In this document: positions 44,721 to 54,899 of the stretch, piece by piece | How the letters are laid out: the number at the start of each line of letters is the position of its first letter | How positions within the stretch are numbered: position 1 is the first letter of the stretch | Assembly (NCBI GenBank): GCA_943788025.1 | Contig: CALSOR010000002.1 | Location: 1,364,001-1,428,000, forward strand | Direction: 5' to 3' | DNA length: 64,000 nt | Source of the DNA: JABAAE01 sp905480545 | GTDB lineage: Bacteria; Planctomycetota; Planctomycetia; Pirellulales; Pirellulaceae | Position numbers and translations under genes: made by a program | Notes under the pieces: generated by a model | Databases searched by the model: none | Seen by the model: the letters and a program-made list of their open reading frames with translations, nothing else | Told to the model about the DNA's origin: nothing

Positions 44721-45273
44721 AATTGGCTTGCAAACGGATCGAGCAATGTTCCGATCAGTGTTGGTCATTGATAGTCGGATGGGCTGGTTTGACTTGACGA
44801 ACTAACACCGGGTTCTAGCAATGATATGCAAGGAAAAGACTTGTTTCCGGACGGCAGCGGTTTCGAAAATCCTAGCCTCATTTCGGGCGTAAGTATGCTT
44901 GATCTCGAGCTCAATCCATCAGATCTAAATGGACTTTTTCTGTCACCTTCCTGCATGACTCCCAACAAAAAGCATTGGGAAACTGAATGACGAAACTGTT
45001 ATTCGAAAAAACGTGGAGCGGATAAAGCTAATATGGATGTCCGTCGACGTCCTTCTAAGGGTTGGATCTACGATCGGAGTCAAGGCAGTTTTGAATTCGA
45101 TGAGTGGCGATATTTTGCCCGTAAATAACGACAAAAATACGGTTCCAGCCGTACGCGGATGAAAATCGGAGTTTGAACAACCACTGCCGCTAAAACCCGC
45201 CTTCGATTCTTCACCCCAACTTTTCAAATGAGCCTGTTATTAACACGCTCGCTGCAATCACCACGCTAATTGA

Positions 45274-47523
45274 TTATGGGAAACTCAAGTTGAGCTTTTT
45301 GGGCAGCAATGGTTTGATTGCATCATAGCGATATTTGGGCGCGCCGATCGCCATGGATAAGCCCGCCTCAGAATCTTTTAATATTTCCTGGCAAAATTTC
45401 TTGTAGTCCTCTTCTAAGATCAGTCCCTTTTTTAAATAAAGTCGTCCTTCGGCAAGGTGTTTGATAACATCGTTTTCTTTTTTGGCGATGAGCGTTGCAA
45501 GGCGCTTCAGGACATTGTCTCGCTGGATATTTTGGGGGAACTCGCTCAACGCTAGGTTTTCACGCGCGAATTTGTCCAGTTTCTTCATGGCTTTGAAAAC
45601 AGCGTCTTCCTTTAAGTGATTGTCTCGATCTTGCTCGATCTTCAAATTGTTCAACGCGGCGCTCTTCATCAGCTCTTTCCCTCGTTGAACGTCAATGACA
45701 TAAAGGGTCGTTATATTCATCTTCTTGTTTCTGATGCGTCGCAATTCAATTTCCAATAGCAATAACAGATCGATACCGCGTTCCCGTGCAACTTGTAATT
45801 GGTAACTTCGGCTGCTTCCGATTGCGACTTCTACGCCGGAATAGTGCAGGTCCGGTTGTTTCCGACTGTCAAACAGCTCTTCATCTGTTGATTTGCGATC
45901 CAGGTTGTTACGACCATTATTGGTATCTGGGGCAGAACCAGAATCTTGGTTGTTTGATTCCACGATCGCGGAGTGCTCTTGAATGATCTTTCCCATCAGT
46001 CCATCGTCTACCAAGTTTCGAAGGATAATCGCCGAATCTAAACCAATCTGCCCTGCTTTTTTTTCTAGCGTTTTTGTGCCTGGTCGTTGGGTGGTGATTT
46101 GTCGAGCAACGGTACGTTTAACCGGATCTGTTTTGTCGTCGGGATTCGCTAACGAAATTCCGATTTGCCAGCGCAAGGCCATCGCTGGACGTTGTAGAGC
46201 TTTGCACCACAAATAATTGGTGAAGGCAACTGAATCGTCTTGAATTAGTATCCCAGCAAAATTCAATTCCATAGCTGTTGCTTGGTCTCCGTTCAGTAAC
46301 GACTCGATTTCCAGCTGCTTGAGCCTTATTGAGTACTGATTTTTTGGGATGGAATTTGATGACAAAGAAGTTCTGTTGCTGGCGGCTGGTTGCGTCATTT
46401 GACTGGCAGCAGTGTCAAGCGAATTAGCGTTCGCCAAGGGAGTTTTGTCTGGTGTGTTTGAATCAGTGAGCTGATTTTCTGGCTGGATAAAATCTGATTC
46501 TTCGACCGGAGTTAAGATACTCGCAGGATATTTGTCGCCTCGATCGTAGGAAAGCATCGCCATGAAATCCTTTGGAGAACTTGTAGTGCTGACCTTCTCC
46601 ATGCGACCGTCTCCAAAGATCACAACAAACTGTCCGTCGTGATTTCCGCCAAGGTCCCGAAAGATCTCTTTTCCGGCTTTCAACTCAAGATCGACCGGTC
46701 GTGTCCACGTAACAGCTTTGCTTGCATCCACATCCACGATTCCAACCGTGTCGGAGACGCCATCCTCGAGTCTTAAAAGGCTTGTGGGTTTGTCTGACCA
46801 ATAAGCGGTAAATGAACTGATAGGCGCTACGAGAGTCGTTTTGCCTTTGCTGGATGTCGTTTCGTATTCTGGTGGCATCAAGTCGATAAGGCGGTTATTC
46901 AACGGAGAGTTGTAGCGTGACTCGATATCAAACATTGCGTAGAGTTCGGGGTAGCCGAGAAAAGGGAGCAATTCAACTCGCCAGCTCAGATACGACTTGC
47001 CATTGATCGTTGCGGACGGGAATTGGCGCCGGTTTTCGACATACTCGCCAAATGCCTGGGCGACGGCATTCCGTTTCTGATAGGAATTCAAAGTCGCCCG
47101 TCTCTCATTTAACTTCTTGACCATCGACTTGCGAAATTGAATGAAATCTTCGGTGGAAGTATTCGCAGATTTTAAGTTTTGAGCCTCCAGGCTATTTAGT
47201 TTAGTGGTTGTTTTTGAGGAAGCGGTATTTTCCGCTGCCTTTTCGCCGGTCTTGTCGGCACTTTGTATCTTGGATTCAGGCGAGTTTGTTGGTGGCGCAG
47301 CTGCAGGGTTTTTCGTGGGTTCGCCGTCCTTTGCAGGCGTTTTCTTTGCAGACGCATTCCCGGCTCCCAGTTTTCGTTTTAACTGAGCCATTTGCGACGC
47401 GCGACCGCCACATCCGGTTACGACCATTGTGATTATTGCGATCCACAACAGGCTCAATGACACCAATTGTTGTTTCGTTTCGTGTTTGGAAATCAATACA
47501 AAATACAATCGGTGATTTGTCAT
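45274..47523 (-). CDS. Lipoprotein with DUF1559-like domain, unknown function
   Basis: A 749-residue protein with an N-terminal lipoprotein signal (VVTGCGGRA) and a long Ala/Lys/Ser/Thr-rich linker. A domain that resembles the planctomycete DUF1559 (SBP_bac_10) segment follows: SYLSWRVELLPFLGYPELYA, FDIESRYNSPLNNRLIDLMP and GNHDGQFVVIFGDGRMEKVS. The C-terminal ~370 residues are mixed helical and not recognised. It is the last gene of a minus-strand series containing two pseudopilins and a DUF1573 lipoprotein, so it likely acts with them at the cell envelope. Large and complete; function unknown. Confidence 0.75.
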   Translation of the reverse strand: MTNHRLYFVLISKHETKQQLVSLSLLWIAIITMVVTGCGGRASQMAQLKRKLGAGNASAKKTPAKDGEPTKNPAAAPPTNSPESKIQSADKTGEKAAENTASSKTTTKLNSLEAQNLKSANTSTEDFIQFRKSMVKKLNERRATLNSYQKRNAVAQAFGEYVENRRQFPSATINGKSYLSWRVELLPFLGYPELYAMFDIESRYNSPLNNRLIDLMPPEYETTSSKGKTTLVAPISSFTAYWSDKPTSLLRLEDGVSDTVGIVDVDASKAVTWTRPVDLELKAGKEIFRDLGGNHDGQFVVIFGDGRMEKVSTTSSPKDFMAMLSYDRGDKYPASILTPVEESDFIQPENQLTDSNTPDKTPLANANSLDTAASQMTQPAASNRTSLSSNSIPKNQYSIRLKQLEIESLLNGDQATAMELNFAGILIQDDSVAFTNYLWCKALQRPAMALRWQIGISLANPDDKTDPVKRTVARQITTQRPGTKTLEKKAGQIGLDSAIILRNLVDDGLMGKIIQEHSAIVESNNQDSGSAPDTNNGRNNLDRKSTDEELFDSRKQPDLHYSGVEVAIGSSRSYQLQVARERGIDLLLLLEIELRRIRNKKMNITTLYVIDVQRGKELMKSAALNNLKIEQDRDNHLKEDAVFKAMKKLDKFARENLALSEFPQNIQRDNVLKRLATLIAKKENDVIKHLAEGRLYLKKGLILEEDYKKFCQEILKDSEAGLSMAIGAPKYRYDAIKPLLPKKLNLSFP

Positions 47524-47617
47524 GCTTCCGGCTTAAGAAAAGGCAAAGATGAATGGTTTATGATTGAAGTCGTGTGATTTGCATTTCAAATCTCACATTT
47601 CGTTTAGATATTCAGCG

Positions 47618-48757
47618 TTAATCGATGATGAAAAAGTCCAAATCAAAGTCCAGCGGATGAACTCGCGGATGGTCGAATTCCAGGTGAACCGACCCGAAGC
47701 TACCGGTGCGATCAAACAGCGCTGGCGCTGCGCCGACGGGGATTTTGATTTGAAGTTTATAAACACCGTGCTTATCCACGTTCTTATTTAGCGGTGCGAG
47801 TTTGTATTGAATAAAGCTTGGTTCCATTGTTGCTTTGCGAATGACAATCTGCTTATGCGGGTCGTTTACCGTGAGCAAAAAGTCTACGGTCTTACCAACT
47901 TGACTTTCCACTCGACCGATCCGTGCAATGCCGTCCTCCGTCAGTGAAATTTCATTGGTTGCTGTAAGCGAAATCCTCCGGACGACTTTTCCGCAAACAT
48001 CAATGGTATGGTCAAAACGCGAATCCCCGCCGTCGACGGTTAGTGTCAATTTTCCATTAAACCAGCCGGGTTGAGTCGGCGGTTTTAGTTTGACACGCAA
48101 GTTGTATCCGCTGGTTGCATTGTTGGCTTTAAGTTGCGCCGGTCGGGCTGCGGTAAGCTCAGTCGACAGATTCTCACCAAATGTAGAGGCAATATTCGTA
48201 ATTTTGAAGTTGCTCCATTCGCCGCTGAACAGAAAGATCTCATCTTCTACCATGTCTGAATCAGGAATGATTCTTTGGAAATCGATTTTGTTAGGCGACA
48301 AGCCAAATTCCCGAGCGACTTTTCCCTTAATGTGAAATTTGATTTTTGGCTGGTTCGGATCGTTTGTATAAACGCTACCCGAGTGGCTGAATTCTTTGGC
48401 GAATTCGACGGTCGTCCAGGACAACTGAACTTCACCTGTTGCATTTGGCTTGATGATCCGATCCAAGATCTTGATCGCGGTGCATTTGCATGTTTTTGGA
48501 CCAACCAATAAATGGAGCGGCTTGTCTCCAATATTGCGGATTTTGAATTTGTGCGATTGTTCTACATTCGGTGGCAGAACATTGAAATCGAAAACCGATT
48601 CGATCGGTTTAGCGACAGTTGCACCAACATCTTGTAGGGTCTTGTCATACCAATAGTCACGGTAGGACGTGTAATCGGATTTTACGATTTTTTCTGTTTT
48701 GGCCGGACCGCAGCCTGCGAACAATAACAAAGCAAAACTTAGGTTTAAGTATTTCAT
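47618..48757 (-). CDS. DUF1573 lipoprotein
   Basis: About 379 residues from the ATG at 48757, which places a lipoprotein signal at the start (LNLSFALLLFAGCGPA, lipobox LFAGC); the frame opens 15 codons earlier. The DUF1573 (Ig-like ASPM/SPD-2/hydin-type) domain is marked by KFKIRNIGDKPLHLLVGPKT with CKCTAIKI and LSWTTVEFAKEF. A second Ig-like beta domain follows. In planctomycetes such proteins are mostly of unknown function and may bind cell-wall or protein partners. It sits between the pseudopilin and the DUF1559-like lipoprotein in one transcription direction. Confidence 0.82.
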   Translation of the reverse strand: MKYLNLSFALLLFAGCGPAKTEKIVKSDYTSYRDYWYDKTLQDVGATVAKPIESVFDFNVLPPNVEQSHKFKIRNIGDKPLHLLVGPKTCKCTAIKILDRIIKPNATGEVQLSWTTVEFAKEFSHSGSVYTNDPNQPKIKFHIKGKVAREFGLSPNKIDFQRIIPDSDMVEDEIFLFSGEWSNFKITNIASTFGENLSTELTAARPAQLKANNATSGYNLRVKLKPPTQPGWFNGKLTLTVDGGDSRFDHTIDVCGKVVRRISLTATNEISLTEDGIARIGRVESQVGKTVDFLLTVNDPHKQIVIRKATMEPSFIQYKLAPLNKNVDKHGVYKLQIKIPVGAAPALFDRTGSFGSVHLEFDHPRVHPLDFDLDFFIID

Positions 48758-48832
48758 ATTCGTATTCAATAGCAAAAAGGTGGGCTTAGTTTCAAAGCCC
48801 ACCCGTGAGAATTCATGGTTCTGCTTGACGGA

Positions 48833-50113
48833 TTATTCGAATGCACCGCCTTTGGTGATGCCAATCAAAAAGATCCCGTTGAACATCTCCGTTGGTGAAA
48901 TCTCAACCGTCGAAGTGGTGTACCCAATGGTCGAGTAGTCAGACAATGTTTCGTCGACGGGGAAGCCAGGATTCAAGAATTTGTCACCATCTTCGTCCGT
49001 GAAAGAACGAACGCTTAGGTCTGCAAACAGGATGTTTGCAGAAGTCTTGCTTCCCGTACCGTGCCATGCATACCAGTCACGAGTATCTTGAAGGTAGGTA
49101 TTTGTACTCTCCGTTGGGGGCGCGATGTTACCAGCTTGCTCAGCATTCAATTGGGTGGTCAAAACCGCTGCTTGATCAATTAAGTTCAAGGTTGCTGAAC
49201 TTGAATCCCAATACGCCGGTCCATCGTTGAATGCTTCTGCAAGCAATTCACCCTGGCTGATGAATGACTTGTTTTCGGTGCTTCCATTTGCGAACGGATC
49301 AGCCGTTGAGCCGTCATTCAAGAGGGCGTCATATTGCAATTCTGAGCCTAAAATAGCTTCATCGATATCGCCAGGAGCTCCGCATCCAAGGAATGCAATT
49401 CGGTCGGTTGAAACCTTACCCGAGCCAGTGACCCTCAGCGTCAATGCACCAAGTGTGGTACTCAAACCTTTTAGACCCGAACTTCCTGAAGTTCCGCCCG
49501 CGGTGATTGTGGTTCCAGTTACGCTGAAACGAGGTACGCTGCGCACCAGGTGCCAGCCCGCAGCGTAATTGGTGTTGTAGCCACGACCGTAGAAATAACG
49601 AGCAACCAGTGCGGTTCGCTCATCGCCGCTTGCAGCTGTTGCGGCAAACGTTGTTCCGCCACTTCCAGCTAAATTTGTCCCTGGCCAAATTGCACTTCCG
49701 CAAATTCCGGCGTTGAGCAATGCCGCTGGGGCTCCGTCTTTTGCGTCGGTAGTGTCTCGACCCAGAAGGTCATTTAGTTTCTCCGAACCCAAAAGAGGTG
49801 AAGATGGGCAGAGCAATTCGGTGGGGGTACCGGCGCCCTGGTTGACCATATCTGCAACAAAACCATAGGTGTCCATGCAACCGTCACGGCGGAAATCCGA
49901 TGCACCCGAGCAGTATCGTCCTTTTTTGTCGTTGTCAGCGAACAATTGCATTGAAACGCCAAAGTTCTTCAAGTTGTTTGAGCAAGCGGTTTTTTGAGCT
50001 GCTGCTCGCGCTCGTGCAATTGCTGGAACCAGCAACGCGATCAGAATGCCAATGATCGCAATGACGACCAAAAGCTCGACTAATGTGAAGCCTTTTTTGT
50101 TTGAAACTTTCAT
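48833..50113 (-). CDS. DUF1559 type II secretion-type pseudopilin (second of a tandem pair)
   Basis: A 426-residue protein with a class III (type IV pilin-like) leader: positively charged MKVSNKKG, cleavage before FTLVELLVVIAIIGILIALL, which also forms the transmembrane/coiled helix. The DUF1559 part follows (AAAQKTACSNNLKNFGVSMQ). It ends with an H-x9-DG-like region (NILFADLSVRSFTDEDGDKF). Such pseudopilins are greatly expanded in planctomycetes; their role is unknown but they are thought to assemble with type II secretion or related filaments. It is 183 bases downstream of a paralogous gene and precedes a DUF1573 lipoprotein. Confidence 0.88.
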   Translation of the reverse strand: MKVSNKKGFTLVELLVVIAIIGILIALLVPAIARARAAAQKTACSNNLKNFGVSMQLFADNDKKGRYCSGASDFRRDGCMDTYGFVADMVNQGAGTPTELLCPSSPLLGSEKLNDLLGRDTTDAKDGAPAALLNAGICGSAIWPGTNLAGSGGTTFAATAASGDERTALVARYFYGRGYNTNYAAGWHLVRSVPRFSVTGTTITAGGTSGSSGLKGLSTTLGALTLRVTGSGKVSTDRIAFLGCGAPGDIDEAILGSELQYDALLNDGSTADPFANGSTENKSFISQGELLAEAFNDGPAYWDSSSATLNLIDQAAVLTTQLNAEQAGNIAPPTESTNTYLQDTRDWYAWHGTGSKTSANILFADLSVRSFTDEDGDKFLNPGFPVDETLSDYSTIGYTTSTVEISPTEMFNGIFLIGITKGGAFE

Positions 50114-50296
50114 TTCGTGAATAAGATCCTAAAATAAGAAAAAGTAATGTTGATTTTTGAAGATTGACTATGCTTTGGGAGTTGGGTCGGATTTGCAGTG
50201 ACCCAGCTCCTTTTCAATAAGGTTTCAAATTGTGAAATGGCGTCTTTCTGCACCTCCTTTCATGAATGCGAAAACCATCACATTGGATTTCAAATT

Positions 50297-51436
50297 TCAT
50301 TTCTTGATTTTTAATGCAAGGGTGTCAGAAAGTTTGTAAGTGGTTGCGACCTTTTTTCCGTCTTCAATTCGCAGCTCATTTTCGTCGCTGGCAAAAAAAC
50401 TGTTTGCATCGAATCCCGAGTTGAGGAAACCGTCTCGATTGGCATCTTTAAATCCAACAACACTGCCATCAGCAAACAAAATGTTGCATATGTTCGAATG
50501 CAGAGGAGCGAATGAAGAGTAGTCTTGAACAGAAAGTTCCGCCCAGGTTAACCAGACTCCTGCGCCGAAGTCGTCTGGTACAACCATTGTTGATCTGAGT
50601 TTTGGGCCGCTGGTGAAATCCTTCACCAAGAATGTGCCGGCTGCGTTACCACCGATATCGAACGGTAGGACTGCGGGAACAACCGCACCGTCTCCCATTA
50701 AAGGAATGTTTCCGAGACCACCCTTGAAGGAGTCTGCTTGCAAAGCTGTTAACGGCCCAGTCGTTGAATTCAGAGACCGGATATTGGCATCGCAAGCATT
50801 ATTTTTTTGTTTCAATGTGCCGTCCGAATTGAGATCCACCTCCCCACGGACAAGATACCAACTGGCAGTAAAGTTCGTGTTAAATCCCTCGTCATAGATT
50901 CCGGTTTTGACGAGCTCCGTTCGCTCTTCACCGACAGGCATCATCCCGTTAACAATTTCATAGCAGGGAGCTCCGATTGGCCGCCCAGCTGGATCAAGCA
51001 ACGGCCTCTTGCCTGCCAATGAAACACAATCGTCAGCGACGATATCTGCAATGTCTGATGTTTCCAACGAAAGTAATTCCAAATAGGTCTGGCTCAAGCT
51101 ACCTGGATTTGAAGGACAGAGTAATTCCCCGGGACGCCCCCCGTTTGAGTTGATCAGGTCGGCAACCCAGCCGACTTCGGTGACAGCGCCATCCCCAGTC
51201 CAGCTAAATGCTCCGGAGCAGAAGGCGCCGTTGGGTTCGGTCGTCGAAAATGCAATGAGCGACCTTCCAATCCCTGCCAAGTTGCTTTGGCACTGAATCT
51301 TTCGAGCGCTAGCGCGAGCGAGACTGATTGCCGGGAACAGCAGGCCTATCAAAATGCCGATGATTCCGATTACGACCAAAAGCTCGATCAATGTGAAACC
51401 GGCGTTTAAAGTTTGGCGTTTGAATCTGGTATTCAA
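50297..51436 (-). CDS. DUF1559 type II secretion-type pseudopilin (first of a tandem pair)
   Basis: A 379-residue relative of the next gene. The leader MNTRFKRQTLNAG precedes FTLIELLVVIGIIGILIGLL. Then come ARKIQCQSNLAGIGRSLIAF, a VGWVADLINSNGGRPGELLC segment matching the VADMVNQ...TELLC segment of the paralogue, and a C-terminal NILFADGSVVGFKDANRDGF. The only start in frame before the leader is a TTG at 51436, next to an A7 run, with no good ribosome binding site. It is the likely first gene of the 51.4-45.3 kb transcription unit. Function unknown beyond the pseudopilin fold. Confidence 0.85.
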   Translation of the reverse strand: MNTRFKRQTLNAGFTLIELLVVIGIIGILIGLLFPAISLARASARKIQCQSNLAGIGRSLIAFSTTEPNGAFCSGAFSWTGDGAVTEVGWVADLINSNGGRPGELLCPSNPGSLSQTYLELLSLETSDIADIVADDCVSLAGKRPLLDPAGRPIGAPCYEIVNGMMPVGEERTELVKTGIYDEGFNTNFTASWYLVRGEVDLNSDGTLKQKNNACDANIRSLNSTTGPLTALQADSFKGGLGNIPLMGDGAVVPAVLPFDIGGNAAGTFLVKDFTSGPKLRSTMVVPDDFGAGVWLTWAELSVQDYSSFAPLHSNICNILFADGSVVGFKDANRDGFLNSGFDANSFFASDENELRIEDGKKVATTYKLSDTLALKIKK

Positions 51437-52189
51437 TTTTTTTGCCGATTCGAAAGAGTGCGGGTGTCGACGGCGGGTTCGTTTTCTTACCTAAAAACCC
51501 TCGCCGTTTAATCTTTGCTTCAATCGGACGCACCACTCGACTGAACCGAATGTGTCGGTTTCAAAACAGTGGCGTTCCAAAGTATGTGGTGTTATTAAAT
51601 TCCGAGAATGTGAATCACAAGTGAAGTAATTGTTAAGAAAGTAAGAACTGCGAAATTGGCCTGTTTTCGATGTTCTGAACAATTCCAGTGTTGTAAATCG
51701 CTAATACGCAAAAACAGGGCGACTTTGAGAGGATTGTGCAGATTCGCCGCGCACCAAATCGATTGAGAAATCAATGCCGCTGTTGGTGTTTTCCAAAGGC
51801 GAACAAGCAAAAACTGTCGGACTTATCAAACTTTCCTTGAAAAAATCGTCAAAAAGTATGGGCGGAAACGATTCGAACCGTTGGATTGAGTGCAGGATAG
51901 AGGTCTTTTTCATTCCGGTCTGTTTATCCAATCCATTGCTTCGAAATCGAAAGTCGCCTTGGTATGACGGTCGCCGCTCGCTTGTCGCTGCCATAGCGAA
52001 AGGATGCGTGATTTCGTTTACCTGGTTGCCGTAGGCGTTCTGATTTTCGAGGTCTCATTTGCTCTGATAGCGGTGCAGCTATGGTGGCAAGATAACGTCA
52101 ATACGTTAAAACTCGAGGAGTCATGAAGACGCGATTTCAGTCGCGCCCCGTTTTATTTGCGGATTGAACCTCGTTCCTAATATTCCCCG
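51437..52189. other. Divergent intergenic region, no gene recognised
   Basis: About 750 bases between the pseudopilin operon and the DHDPS-family gene. It should contain divergent promoters; I did not find a convincing -35/-10 pair. Open frames here show no family features. Confidence 0.45.
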
Positions 52190-53215
52190 ATGTCGAAAAT
52201 CACCGTCGAAAATTATCCTCAAGCCACTGTCGCTTGCTTTGATGCAACCCGAGGCGAATTGCCAAGGCGGAAGCTTGACCCTGAAACCAATAACCGCTTT
52301 CTGGAAAAGCTTGCTGCGGCCGGTGCGGAAGCCGTTTTAATTGCAGCATCGACTGGACACGGTCATTTGCGAACCGTTGAGGAATTGAACGATTGGTTCC
52401 TTTCTACGCGTGATGCAGCGATTGAGTCGGTTACAAAGATGGCATTGTTGCGACCTGAGGATGGGGTAGCCGCAAATTCCGGACTCGCGCAGACTTTGGC
52501 AAAGTCAGGGTTTGATGTGGGGTTTGTCCGCCCAGGCAATGATCTTTTACCCGATGCAACCGATCGGCAGATTGCAGACAACATGCTGCCAGCGATCAAA
52601 GCGGTGGCGGACGTCGGACTTGCCGTTGGTGTTTATTCCATTCCCGATGTAAGTGGTTTGCCGTTGCGTCCGGATGCGGTGGCGATGATTTTGGATGAAT
52701 GCCAAGCGGTCGTCGCGATTAAAGTGACCGAATCAAATTATGAACAAAGTACAAAAAAGTTTTTGAGCGACACCCGTTTAAATGCCTTAAAAATCGTTCA
52801 GGGCTGGGACCCGTTTTTGGCCAAGGCATTGAAAGATGACCCCGTTCGGTGCGGTGTAACGTCAGGGCCGATGTCGTTCGCGATTATTCAATATTTGCAC
52901 ATTTTGAAAAAAGCCAAAGATAACGATTGGGAAGAAGTTGAATTGGCTCAACATGCAGTCACGCGATTGTTCGAATCGATGCAGGATGATCCGGCCAAGT
53001 TTGCTGACCTTCAACGGGCCAAATACATCATGGGCTTGGGGCATCCCATTTCGGGGCAAATAGATGAAACGCAAATCGAACGAGTGTTTGAAGCATTAGA
53101 AAAAGTGGAGCGGGTTGAGGATCGAAGCCGATTGGCAGCAAGTTTGAATTTGATGGGCGCTGGTCCCTATGCCGAGCGACTTAACGAACTTGCAGAATCG
53201 CACAGTTCAAACTGA
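52190..53215 (+). CDS. Dihydrodipicolinate synthase family aldolase
   Basis: A 341-residue (beta/alpha)8 class I aldolase of the DapA/N-acetylneuraminate lyase family, which uses a Schiff-base lysine to add or split pyruvate-like units. Supporting sites are the GAEAVLIAASTGHGHLRTVEE segment (equivalent to the GTTGE loop), the catalytic Tyr in VGVYSIPDVSGLPL, and the Schiff-base Lys in VVAIKVTESNYEQS. A C-terminal helical extension beyond the usual ~295 residues is present. Substrate is unclear: the strict GTTGE motif is absent, so a role outside lysine synthesis is likely. It is upstream of a MazG-like gene on the same strand. Confidence 0.83.
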   Translation: MSKITVENYPQATVACFDATRGELPRRKLDPETNNRFLEKLAAAGAEAVLIAASTGHGHLRTVEELNDWFLSTRDAAIESVTKMALLRPEDGVAANSGLAQTLAKSGFDVGFVRPGNDLLPDATDRQIADNMLPAIKAVADVGLAVGVYSIPDVSGLPLRPDAVAMILDECQAVVAIKVTESNYEQSTKKFLSDTRLNALKIVQGWDPFLAKALKDDPVRCGVTSGPMSFAIIQYLHILKKAKDNDWEEVELAQHAVTRLFESMQDDPAKFADLQRAKYIMGLGHPISGQIDETQIERVFEALEKVERVEDRSRLAASLNLMGAGPYAERLNELAESHSSN

Positions 53216-53317
53216 GTGTGTTGGCGTCTGAACGCGTGGGTGCGTAACTTCGCCAAGGTGTAAAATGTTCCGGCGGTAACTTGAAAAAAATTTCACCAAC
53301 TTTCCGATTCAAAATCA

Positions 53318-53746
53318 ATGAATGATCCAGCCTCTCAAGTCAGCCATAGTATTGTCGATGATCCCTCAACGACCGTAATGCAACTGCGCAATATGGTTGA
53401 TGAATTTGTTTCTGAGCGTGATTGGCATCAGTTTCATGCACCAAAAAATCTTTCGATGGCGTTGTCGATCGAAGCCGCTGAATTGATGGAACATTTTCAA
53501 TGGATTTCGATGGACGAATCACGAAATCCGGATCCGGATAAACTGTCACAAATTGGTGAAGAACTTGCTGACGTGCTTTGTTATGCAATGGGAATGGCGA
53601 ACGAATTAAATATCGATATTGCGACAGCCATGAAAAATAAAATGGTGAAGAATCGCCAGAAATACCCTCAAGAGACTTTCAAGGGGATCTACGGCCAGGA
53701 TGACAAGCGATTGAATGCAACGGAAGGCGATTCTAAGGGTGTTTGA
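53318..53746 (+). CDS. MazG-like nucleotide pyrophosphohydrolase
   Basis: A 142-residue all-alpha NTP pyrophosphatase, likely hydrolysing a (d)NTP to the monophosphate as a housekeeping step. Signature EAAELMEHFQW (ExxE) and EELADVLCYAMGMANELNID (ExxD) bind Mg2+; KNLSMALSIEAAELMEHFQ is typical of the RS21-C6/dCTPase-like branch. The C terminus ends with NRQKYPQETFKGIYG. Its last 32 bases overlap the start region of bioF, suggesting co-translation. Confidence 0.87.
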   Translation: MNDPASQVSHSIVDDPSTTVMQLRNMVDEFVSERDWHQFHAPKNLSMALSIEAAELMEHFQWISMDESRNPDPDKLSQIGEELADVLCYAMGMANELNIDIATAMKNKMVKNRQKYPQETFKGIYGQDDKRLNATEGDSKGV

Positions 53747-54899
53747 TTCATTAGCCTGGATAGAAGATCAATTGGATGAGTTGCAATCGATTGATCAAAA
53801 ACGGACGTTGGAAATTCGCGAAAGCCCGCACGTGGGCGGACAGATCCAGTTTAACGGGAAGCAATTGGTAGATTTTGGTTCCAATGACTACCTCGGACTC
53901 TCTGCCAATGTGAAATTGGTTGATGCGATCAAAACGCAAGCCGGATTTGTTGGCTGGGGAGCCGGTGCCAGTCCGTTGATATCAGGTCGGGGGACTCTGC
54001 ATACGCGACTCGAAAATGAGTTGGCAGAATTTAAAAACGCGGACTCCGCGATGTTGTTTCCAACCGGCTATGCGGCGAACGTGGGCGTGATTACGTCGCT
54101 CGCCGGTGACGGCGACGTGATTTTCAGCGACGAAAAAAATCATGCGAGTATTATCGACGGATGTCGGCTTTCTAAGGCCAAGATTTGTGTTTTTCGTCAC
54201 AACGATGTCGAGCATTTAAGTTCTTTGATCAGCGAGTCAGCAAGATTTCGCCGAAAGTTGATTGTGACCGATGCACTGTTTAGCATGGACGGTGATATTG
54301 CGAGGCTTCCACAGCTGGTTGACATAGCGAAATCGAATCATGCGATGCTAATGATTGATGAGGCTCACTCGACGGGTGTGTTCGGTGCAAATGGTCGCGG
54401 AGTGGCAGAGCATTTTGATTTGGAAAGCGAAATCGATGTGACGGTCGGAACGTTTAGCAAGGCGTTGGGGTCGCACGGCGGTTTTGTCGTCGGGTCACAA
54501 AAGTTGATTGATTGGCTTGCGAATTCGGCTCGCAGCTACATTTTTTCCACCGCTTGTCCAGACGCAAGTTGCATGGCGACTGTGGCTGCGATCGAGATCA
54601 TTCGTGATACGCCAGACATGGGCACGAGGTTGCTGAAAAAAGCAGACGGTTTTCGTGATCGCCTGAGGGAGATGGGTTTTAACGTTGGCACATCGGTAAG
54701 TCAAATTATTCCCATCATTATTGGAGACAATAAATCGACGATGGAAATGAAGGAAAAGCTGCTTAATGCCGGTTACTTTGTCCCGGCGATTCGCCCACCC
54801 GCCGTTCCGCTCGGCGAATCGATGCTGCGAATTAGCTTGAATGCGATGCACAGCGAAGAGATGATAGAAGAGTTCTTGGCCGCTTTGCCGGGGCTATGA
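53715..54899 (+). CDS. bioF: 8-amino-7-oxononanoate synthase
   Basis: PLP-dependent alpha-oxoamine synthase that condenses pimeloyl thioester with alanine in biotin synthesis. 394 residues from the ATG at 53715; a GTG at 53739 is an alternative with less overlap of the preceding gene. Motifs: VDFGSNDYLGLS, GWGAGASPLISG, FPTGYAANVGVITSLAG, IDEAHSTGVFGANGRG and the PLP Lys in TFSKALGSHGG. It could be a related alpha-oxoamine synthase, but the DYLGL and HSTGV blocks fit BioF best. No other bio genes are nearby. Confidence 0.86.
   Translation: MQRKAILRVFDSLAWIEDQLDELQSIDQKRTLEIRESPHVGGQIQFNGKQLVDFGSNDYLGLSANVKLVDAIKTQAGFVGWGAGASPLISGRGTLHTRLENELAEFKNADSAMLFPTGYAANVGVITSLAGDGDVIFSDEKNHASIIDGCRLSKAKICVFRHNDVEHLSSLISESARFRRKLIVTDALFSMDGDIARLPQLVDIAKSNHAMLMIDEAHSTGVFGANGRGVAEHFDLESEIDVTVGTFSKALGSHGGFVVGSQKLIDWLANSARSYIFSTACPDASCMATVAAIEIIRDTPDMGTRLLKKADGFRDRLREMGFNVGTSVSQIIPIIIGDNKSTMEMKEKLLNAGYFVPAIRPPAVPLGESMLRISLNAMHSEEMIEEFLAALPGL

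Larger units (their letters stand above)
43862..45273. other. Gene-poor stretch with remnants of a Ser/Thr kinase
   Basis: About 1.4 kb. Only fragments are readable: a short frame MKKNPLLCAAIRESQLLEQE at 44426-44533 that looks like the N-terminal leader of planctomycete protein kinases, the kinase C-terminal piece at 44499-44720, and isolated small frames near 44826 and 45030. The 43862-44340 part shows nothing I can support. Confidence 0.55.

Noticed and set aside
51862..51885. GATTCGAACC-like string resembling a tRNA T-arm
   Set aside because: No acceptor, D or anticodon stems could be folded around it; no tRNA gene found in the window.
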